From the NCBI RefSeq assembly GCF_008087625.1, contig NZ_CP042997.1, positions 2,170,001 through 2,234,000 on the forward strand: a stretch of 64,000 bases of DNA, written 5' to 3'. The stretch is from Aquisphaera giovannonii. GTDB lineage: Bacteria; Planctomycetota; Planctomycetia; Isosphaerales; Isosphaeraceae. The notes under the pieces are model-generated. The model made no database searches. It was not told the DNA's origin and saw nothing but the letters and a program-made list of their open reading frames with translations. This document shows, one piece after another, positions 58,345-64,000 of the stretch (its first letter is position 1; each line of letters begins with the position of its first letter). The position numbers and the translations under genes are program-made.

Positions 58345-58824
58345 TCAGGGGGACCGGTCGGCCGCCCCTTCGCCCAGCCAGGCGTGGGCCTCGGCGAAGA
58401 CCTGGCGGATCTTGGTGTGGTACAGGAGCTGATTGATCTGCTCGAAGCTCCCCCACTGGAACCACTTCCCCTGCGCGTCCTCGACGTGCTCCTCCGAGCG
58501 CGTCGGGTCGTCGGCGTGGCTGACCTCCACGAGGTAGTAGGTCACGGTCTTCACGACCTTCCGGCCGCGGCGGACGTAGGTGTAGGAGAGGCTGCGCTCG
58601 AACCCGTCCACGAAGTTCCATCCCGTCAGCCCGGTCTCCTCCTGGAACTCCCGGGCCGCCGTCTGCCGCGTGGTCTCGCCCTGCTCCACGCCGCCTTTGG
58701 GGAACTCCCATTTCGCCCGGGGATTGCGGACGGTGGCCGAATGGAGCACCAGGTAGGCGAGCCCCTCGTCCCCTAGCCGTCGGTAGGGGATGACCCCGGC
58801 AGATCGCTCATGGAACGTCGTCAT
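58345..58824 (-). CDS. NUDIX hydrolase
   Basis: 159 aa. The NUDIX box GX5EX7REUXEEXGU is complete (residues about 44-66, GGVEQGETTRQTAAREF then QEETGL). AVIxxxxxYL-type strands and a polar C-terminal helix surround it. It resembles diadenosine-polyphosphate hydrolases. Its ATG overlaps the stop of the upstream lipoyl-like gene (ATGA). Confidence 0.93.
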   Translation of the reverse strand: MTTFHERSAGVIPYRRLGDEGLAYLVLHSATVRNPRAKWEFPKGGVEQGETTRQTAAREFQEETGLTGWNFVDGFERSLSYTYVRRGRKVVKTVTYYLVEVSHADDPTRSEEHVEDAQGKWFQWGSFEQINQLLYHTKIRQVFAEAHAWLGEGAADRSP

Positions 58825-59171
58825 GTGGCGCGAGGACCTGGACGCGGGGGGACATCGCCCGGGCCGCCGCCCCGCCCCCGGTCCCCTCGGGCCGGACCTC
58901 CGCTGGATTCGTCGTCGCTCCCCTCGCCGCGGACCGCGAGCCGGCCGAGCAGGTCACCCGGGAGGACCTGATCATCCTCACGCGCGCGGATCTCCACGAG
59001 GCGTCCGGTGGCCGGCGCGGGGACGTCGAAGGTTGCGGGGCCGACCAGTACTTCGACCAGCCGCTCCCCCTCCCAGACGGTCTCCCCCCGCGAGGCGAAC
59101 CAGTAGCTGACGACGATCGGTGTGTCCGGACCGGTGCCCAGGTCGGGAACGGTCACTGCCGCCATTCGCAT
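58821..59171 (-). CDS. lipoyl/biotinyl-like domain protein without the modified lysine
   Basis: 116 aa. The first 75 residues form a lipoyl-type beta-barrel (YWFASRGETVWEGERLVEV, then GPATFDVPAPATGRLVEI). The usual ETDKA turn that carries the modified Lys reads VGPATF, so the lysine place holds Pro. The C-terminal 40 residues are Gly/Asp/Pro/Arg-rich. It may act as a plain structural domain or partner. Probably co-transcribed with the NUDIX gene by the 4-base overlap. Confidence 0.78.
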   Translation of the reverse strand: MRMAAVTVPDLGTGPDTPIVVSYWFASRGETVWEGERLVEVLVGPATFDVPAPATGRLVEIRAREDDQVLPGDLLGRLAVRGEGSDDESSGGPARGDRGRGGGPGDVPPRPGPRAT

Positions 59172-59306
59172 GGCGTGTCCCGTCACGTCTGTTGCCTGAC
59201 CGTCGATCGTTGAAGCGGGCGACGACCCGGATCGGATCGCCCCCCGCTCACTTCATCCCCTAGCTTATCTTGGCCCATCCTCTTTGGCCAGAGCGATTTG
59301 AAGTGC

Positions 59307-60941
59307 TCAGTAGCGGCCCGGCCGATCGGCCGCCTTCCCCGCCACGGACGGCCCCCCGGCCCGCGGCACCAGCTCGAGCACCTCGTAGGCGTCCCGGAGC
59401 CACTCCTCCCCGGGCTTGCCCGGCTGGACCTCGTACGAGCTCCGCCGCCGGACCTGGAAGCCACGCCGGAGCTCGTCCAGCCTCGCGTCGAAGCCGGGCT
59501 GGCCCTCCGGCAGCCCGCCGAAGGCGACCAGCCTCAGCGGCCGGTCCGCCGAGTAATGGGACGGGTCGAGGTCCGCGACGCCCCGGCCGCGATGGCGATC
59601 CGAGAACATGCGCTGGTGGAACAGGTACACCGCCGACATCCCGACCCGCCAGAGGTCGGGGCCGGCCGAGAGCCCCAGGTCGGTCTTCACGCAGGCGACG
59701 CCCCCGCGCGGGGACTGGCCCGTCCAGATCCAGCGGGCGAACTCCCGGGTCTTCACGTCCTCGACCACGCGATAGGGCTTCGCCACGTCCCGGGCGATCA
59801 GCCCGAGCCCCAGCGCCGCCGGGGCCAGGGCGCACGCGGCGGAGATCGCGGCCCGCCTGCGGGGCAGCCGGATCCGCTCGAGGAGCCGGGATAGCCCGAG
59901 GCCCGCCAGCAGGCAGATGGAGGGGGCCAGGTAGAGCATCACCCGCTGGGCCCCCCCGAACGGGTAACGCCCGAGGAAGGCCGCGGCCAGGCCGAGCCCG
60001 AACGGTGCCAGGAGCACGGCCAGGGGGGCCCTGTCCCGCCCCTTCCACATCCCGATCGCCCCGACGAGGAAGCAGATCAGCGTCGCCGCGCTGCCGCCGT
60101 GGCGATCGCCCGCCGGGTAGGCCATCATCACGCCCGAGCCGACGTCGGCCAGCCAGAGCGGGATCATGTAGGGGCGGTCCAGCGGCGGGAAGGCCTCGGC
60201 CCAGCAGCCCGTCCGGTACTGATCCCGCATCGCGTCGGCCTGGAATTGCGTGCAGGCGAAGTAGACCGACAGGAAGGCGGCCGCGATCACGAGGTTGCTC
60301 GTGATCCAGCCCAGCCGGACGCGACGCTCCGGCGCGCCGAGGATCCTCGGCGCCGTCGCCAAGGCCACGCCGCCCATCACGAAGACGACGGGATACGAGA
60401 CGGCGATCAGGACCGGCGAGATCCCCGCCAGGGCCCACCACCAACGACTCTGCCCGGGCGCCCTGAGCCACCTCGCGACCAGGTCCAGGACGAGGATCGC
60501 CGCCAGCAGGTCCCCCGCATACGGCTTGATCTCGGCGCCGTGGCGCACGGGGTAGATGGACGTCGCGAAGACCGCGACGGCGAACAGCCGGGCCTTGCCC
60601 TTCAGGAGCTGCCCCGACAGGTCGTAGAAGGCGACCATGCTGGCCAGGCTGCAGGCCGTCGGGAAGAGGCGGAGCGTCCATTCGGAATACCCCAGCCAGC
60701 CCACGGCCGCGCGCTCGACGACCAGGAAGAGCCACGGGGCGATCTGCCCGTATTCCAGGGGGCGGAACAGGTCCACGTAGCTCCGGTCCCAGAAGCTCGC
60801 GGCGAGGAAGGCCTCGTCGTGCCAGATCGGATAGACCACGAGGTATCGCGTCAGCCGAATCAGGAGCCCGAGGGCCAGGAAGGCCCCGGTCGCGATGGCG
60901 ACCCGGCGCCCCGCCGCCGAATGTCCGGTGCGCTCATCCAT
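59307..60941 (-). CDS. membrane glycosyltransferase-like protein (ArnT/GT39 group)
   Basis: 544 aa from ATG 60941. Nine to eleven membrane helices in the first 420 residues. The first periplasmic loop PIWHDEAFLAASFW has the acidic pair found in ArnT/PMT-type enzymes. A soluble C-terminal domain (about 430-540) is basic and polar. Likely uses a lipid-linked sugar. Substrate unknown. It is the first gene of the minus-strand run and divergent from the redoxin gene. Confidence 0.8.
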   Translation of the reverse strand: MDERTGHSAAGRRVAIATGAFLALGLLIRLTRYLVVYPIWHDEAFLAASFWDRSYVDLFRPLEYGQIAPWLFLVVERAAVGWLGYSEWTLRLFPTACSLASMVAFYDLSGQLLKGKARLFAVAVFATSIYPVRHGAEIKPYAGDLLAAILVLDLVARWLRAPGQSRWWWALAGISPVLIAVSYPVVFVMGGVALATAPRILGAPERRVRLGWITSNLVIAAAFLSVYFACTQFQADAMRDQYRTGCWAEAFPPLDRPYMIPLWLADVGSGVMMAYPAGDRHGGSAATLICFLVGAIGMWKGRDRAPLAVLLAPFGLGLAAAFLGRYPFGGAQRVMLYLAPSICLLAGLGLSRLLERIRLPRRRAAISAACALAPAALGLGLIARDVAKPYRVVEDVKTREFARWIWTGQSPRGGVACVKTDLGLSAGPDLWRVGMSAVYLFHQRMFSDRHRGRGVADLDPSHYSADRPLRLVAFGGLPEGQPGFDARLDELRRGFQVRRRSSYEVQPGKPGEEWLRDAYEVLELVPRAGGPSVAGKAADRPGRY

Positions 60942-61173
60942 GAGACCCGGCCGCCTCCTTGCATGCTTGTGTATGGCTGCGCCCCGTCGTCGTCGAGGGA
61001 CGCCGCGGACTATATCAGAAGGCTGCCGGCTTGCCACGCCAGTCGCCCCGGCCGGTCATCGTCGTCACGATCTTCCCCGGACTTGAAACCTGGCGTTGAT
61101 ATGCGGGGTGTTAGCGGACAGAGTGGTCTGGGGGCCCCGAGCGGCCGCGAATCCCATGGAGTGAGGCGTTGGC

Positions 61174-63198
61174 ATGACCTGGAGACGAGACGAGGGTGCG
61201 TCGGCGTTGCGCCTGGCCCGGATGGCGATCGTCGTTTCCGCACTGGCGGCCTGGCCGGCCGCGATGGCCCGCGGGGCCGCCCTCGGCGGGGACCCTGGGG
61301 GCGGCTCGCTGCCGATCGACCGCGGCGTCGGCCAGCGGATGGGGAATTTCACCCTGAAGGACGCGGCCACGGGCCGTCCGGTGTCGCTCTTCGGCTACGC
61401 CGGCAAGAAGGCGGCCGTCCTCGTGTTCATGGGCACCGAGTGCCCGCTGGCCGAGGTGTACGCCCCGCGGCTGAAGGAGCTGAACGCCTCCTATCGCTCG
61501 CGAGGGGTCGTCTTCCTGGGGATCGATCCGAACGCGGGCGACTCGGCCGCGGCCATCGCGGAGCAGGCCCGGAAGCACGGCCTGGAGTTCCCGATGCTCA
61601 AGGACGAAGGGAACGTCGTCGCCGACATGGCCATGGCGGAGCGGACGCCGGAGGTCGTCGTCCTCGACGGCCGGGCGAAGATCCGCTACCGGGGGGCGAT
61701 CGACGACCAGTACGGCGAGGGGACGCGGAAGCCCGAGCCCTCGCGTCGCTACCTGGTCGACGCCCTCGACGCGATGCTGGCCGGCAAGGAGGTCGCGGTG
61801 GCGGCGAGCCCGGTCGCCGGGTGCCTCATCGATCGGGTCGAGCCGCGGCCCGCGAAGGCGGATCGGCCGAGGGTCCGGCCGGCGGCGCCGGAGATCCTCT
61901 CCGGGATCCGGGAGGCCGCCGGGGAGAAGTCGCCCGACGTCGGCCAGGTGACGTTCGCCGCGGCCGGGCGCATCATCCGGGACAAATGCCAGTCGTGCCA
62001 CCGGCCCGGCCAGGTCGGCCCGTTCCCGCTCGAGGGCTACGACGACGCGAAGAAGCACGCGGCGATGATCGGCGAGGTGGTGGACAACCGGCGGATGCCC
62101 CCCTGGCACGCGGATCCTCGCCACGGCCGGTTCTCCAACGACCGCAGCCTGACGCCCCGCGAGCGTGCCACGCTCCTGGCCTGGGTGGGGCAGGGGGCCC
62201 GGCTCGGGGATCCCAAGGAGGCCCCGCCGCCTCGGGCCTTCCCCGAGGGGTGGTCCATCGGCAGGCCCGACGCCGTGCTGGAGATGCCGGAAGACTATCT
62301 CGTCCCCGCCCAGGGCGTCCTGGACTACGTCCGCATCCGGGTCCCCGCGAACTTCCGCGAGGACCGCTGGGTGCAGGCGGCGGAGGCCCAGCCCGGCGAC
62401 CGGGCGGTCGTCCACCACATCATCGCCTACGTCGTCCCGCCCAAGGGCAAGGACGCCAAGGAATCCCGCGGCGACCATGAGCACCTCGTCGCGTACGCGC
62501 CGGGGGACCTGCCCAGCGTCTACGCACCGGGGACGGCCAAGCGGATCCCGGCCGGCTCCGACTTCCTCTTCGAGATCCACTACACGCCCAACGGTAAGGC
62601 GCGGCGCGACCGTTCGCGGGTGGGCCTGATCTTCGCGAAGGAGCCCGTCACGCGCGAGGCCCGCACGATCGGCATCGCCGAGATGAACTTCCTGATCCCG
62701 CCGGGGAAGGACGACGTCCCCGTGTCGTCCTCCCTGACCCTGGACCGGGACGCCCGCCTCCTCAGCTTCATGCCCCACATGCACCTCAGGGGCAAGGATT
62801 TTCGGTACACCGTGACGCGACCCGGGCGGGCCCCCGAGGTCGTGCTCTCGGTCCCGGCCTACGACTTCGGCTGGCAGAGCGTCTACACGCTGGCCGCCCC
62901 CATGGAATTGCCGGCCGGCACCCGGATCGATTGCCTGGCGCACTACGATAACTCCGTCGGGAACCCGAGCAATCCCGACCCCGGCAAGCTCGTCCGCTGG
63001 GGCGACCAGACGACCGACGAGATGATGATCGGCTACATCGACGTGGACTTCCCCCGCGGCCAGTCCTCGGGGCCCGGCGACGGCCCGAGGGAGGCGCGGG
63101 CGGGGGGGCGGGCCGGCGTCGGCCGGACCCTGGGCGCCCTCCTCCGCAACCGGGAGGCCCGGAATGCCCGGCCGGGCGGCACGAAACCCTCCCCCTGA
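61174..63198 (+). CDS. secreted redoxin - cytochrome c - copper monooxygenase-like fusion
   Basis: 674 aa. Signal segment about residues 13-34. Redoxin domain (about 50-210) with a single Cys in GTECPLAEVYAPRL, so not a CxxC thioredoxin. A c-type haem motif CQSCH at 272-276 follows. The third part resembles the copper type II PHM/DBH fold: HHIIAYV, EIHYTPNG, and HMHLRGKDF (copper His ligands). It is probably a periplasmic redox or monooxygenase protein. Start ATG 61174 has GGAG/GAGG upstream. A Gly/Arg-rich tail ends it. Confidence 0.88.
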   Translation: MTWRRDEGASALRLARMAIVVSALAAWPAAMARGAALGGDPGGGSLPIDRGVGQRMGNFTLKDAATGRPVSLFGYAGKKAAVLVFMGTECPLAEVYAPRLKELNASYRSRGVVFLGIDPNAGDSAAAIAEQARKHGLEFPMLKDEGNVVADMAMAERTPEVVVLDGRAKIRYRGAIDDQYGEGTRKPEPSRRYLVDALDAMLAGKEVAVAASPVAGCLIDRVEPRPAKADRPRVRPAAPEILSGIREAAGEKSPDVGQVTFAAAGRIIRDKCQSCHRPGQVGPFPLEGYDDAKKHAAMIGEVVDNRRMPPWHADPRHGRFSNDRSLTPRERATLLAWVGQGARLGDPKEAPPPRAFPEGWSIGRPDAVLEMPEDYLVPAQGVLDYVRIRVPANFREDRWVQAAEAQPGDRAVVHHIIAYVVPPKGKDAKESRGDHEHLVAYAPGDLPSVYAPGTAKRIPAGSDFLFEIHYTPNGKARRDRSRVGLIFAKEPVTREARTIGIAEMNFLIPPGKDDVPVSSSLTLDRDARLLSFMPHMHLRGKDFRYTVTRPGRAPEVVLSVPAYDFGWQSVYTLAAPMELPAGTRIDCLAHYDNSVGNPSNPDPGKLVRWGDQTTDEMMIGYIDVDFPRGQSSGPGDGPREARAGGRAGVGRTLGALLRNREARNARPGGTKPSP

Positions 63199-63214
63199 TC
63201 CCCTGGGGCTCGCC

Positions 63215-64000
63215 ATGAGACGGACACTCCGCTGCGGCATCATCCCGGCGATCCTGATGATCGGCTCGGCCCTCGGGCGGGCGGCCGAGCCGGCCCGCGA
63301 GCTGCCCCCCGCGCTCGCGCCCCTGGAGTTCCTGGTCGGCACGTGGAAGGGGCAGGGGGTCCCCAAGGACGACCCGTCGCAGCGGTTCCGCGGCTGGACC
63401 GAGACGCACACCTGGGCCTGGGCGTTCGAGAAGGGGAAGCCGGTCGCGCTGACCGTCTCCATCCGGGCCGGCAAGGTCCTGTCCGAGGGGCGATTGACGC
63501 CCGGCGGCGAGGCCGGCCGCTATCGCCTCGAAGGCAAGGAACCCGGCGAGCGCGGCAAGCCGGTCGCCTTCGCGGGGACGCTCGACGCCTCCGGCAAGCT
63601 GCTGAAGCTGGAGCGTCCGGCGCCGGGCGGGGGGATCCAGCGGCTCTCGATCCGGGCCAACGGCAACTACATCCGCTACGTCATGACGGTCGACCAGAAG
63701 CCCGCCGGCTCGCAGGTCTTCGCCCCGAAGCTCGAGGTCGGCCTCACTCGGGAGGGCGAGTCGTTCGCCGCCGGCTCGTCCTCCGCGGATCGCCCGCGAT
63801 GCGTCGTCACCGGCGGTGCCGCGACGATGTCCGTCTCCTACAACGGCCAGTCCTATCCGGTCTGCTGCACCGGCTGCGTGGACGAGTTCAAGGAGAACCC
63901 GGCCAAGTACCTGAAGAAGCTCGCCGCCAGCGGCGACGGTGCGAGCAAGGGGACGCCGTCCAAACCCTCGGCCGTGAGCCGGTTCGAAGACGCCTTCGCG
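63215..64000 (+). CDS. secreted YHS-like protein, cut by the window edge
   Basis: 262 codons open to the last base; no stop inside the window. Signal segment in the first 23 residues, then a lipocalin-like region APLEFLVGTWKGQG (as in DUF1579-type proteins) and, after residue 200, a YHS/TRASH-like metal site: CVVTGG...YNGQSYPVCCTGCVDEFKEN. It directly follows the redoxin fusion gene (16-base gap) in the same direction, so the pair may be co-expressed for envelope redox or metal handling. That link is inference. Confidence 0.8.
   Translation, partial: MRRTLRCGIIPAILMIGSALGRAAEPARELPPALAPLEFLVGTWKGQGVPKDDPSQRFRGWTETHTWAWAFEKGKPVALTVSIRAGKVLSEGRLTPGGEAGRYRLEGKEPGERGKPVAFAGTLDASGKLLKLERPAPGGGIQRLSIRANGNYIRYVMTVDQKPAGSQVFAPKLEVGLTREGESFAAGSSSADRPRCVVTGGAATMSVSYNGQSYPVCCTGCVDEFKENPAKYLKKLAASGDGASKGTPSKPSAVSRFEDAFA

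Overview
The window is high-GC, gene-dense bacterial chromosome and most likely comes from a planctomycete of the Isosphaeraceae type. Four things point there. The first gene is a DUF1559 prepilin-like protein with a C-terminal H-X9-DG motif. Two secreted proteins carry the LEPR-XLL-like N-terminal motif of planctomycete surface proteins. The elongation factor G resembles the spirochaete/planctomycete and mitochondrial EF-G1 type. A secreted redoxin-cytochrome c-copper monooxygenase fusion is also typical. I saw no rRNA, tRNA, insertion sequence, phage or CRISPR array. The species is not determined.

Layout, left to right. 1-2.7 kb: DUF1559 protein and an AsmA-like protein. 3.3-8.4 kb: clpC, a coiled-coil protein, a methyltransferase coupled to a secreted cyanophycinase-like peptidase. 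8.4-14.1 kb, mostly minus strand: a zinc-ribbon metallopeptidase, an MMPL exporter and an RlmN-type radical SAM enzyme, with one small plus-strand unknown. 14.5-21 kb: HtrA protease, an aminotransferase with a tiny zinc-ribbon protein, then PIN-TRAM, HIT and a degenerate signal-peptidase-like membrane protein on the minus strand. 21-29.6 kb: fusA and ppdK, separated by about 1.4 kb without a credible gene, then an MFS transporter and a small membrane protein. 29.5-36.7 kb: a GT39-like enzyme, two tandem Cys-phosphatases, a hotdog thioesterase, a small acidic protein, a class A beta-lactamase-like hydrolase, a cell-wall amidase and an epimerase.

36.8-54.3 kb is the envelope-transport region. 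It holds a lone HlyD-like adaptor with a roughly 190-residue Ser/Gly-rich insert, a secreted matrixin metalloprotease, superoxide dismutase, a lipoprotein, an RluA pseudouridine synthase and GreA. It also holds a complete four-gene minus-strand operon: TolC-like lipoprotein, adaptor, ATPase, MacB-like permease. That operon ends in a strong intrinsic terminator. A large FG-GAP surface protein is divergent from it. 54.4-61 kb is a compact minus-strand run with several overlaps: GT39-like protein, lipoyl-like protein, NUDIX hydrolase, tmk, holB, gamma-glutamylcyclotransferase-like protein and a ThDP decarboxylase. The right end has the redoxin/cytochrome/copper protein and a YHS-like secreted protein cut by the window edge.

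Most genes are ordinary housekeeping or envelope functions. I found no convincing new multi-gene system such as a defence island, mobile element or novel cluster. The best leads are single-protein oddities and architecture: the membrane S26-like domain without catalytic residues, the adaptor insert, the very long TolC lipoprotein, the overlapping twin phosphatases, the lipoyl domain without its lysine, a 61-bp tandem repeat before the amidase, and the structured non-coding stretch before ppdK.
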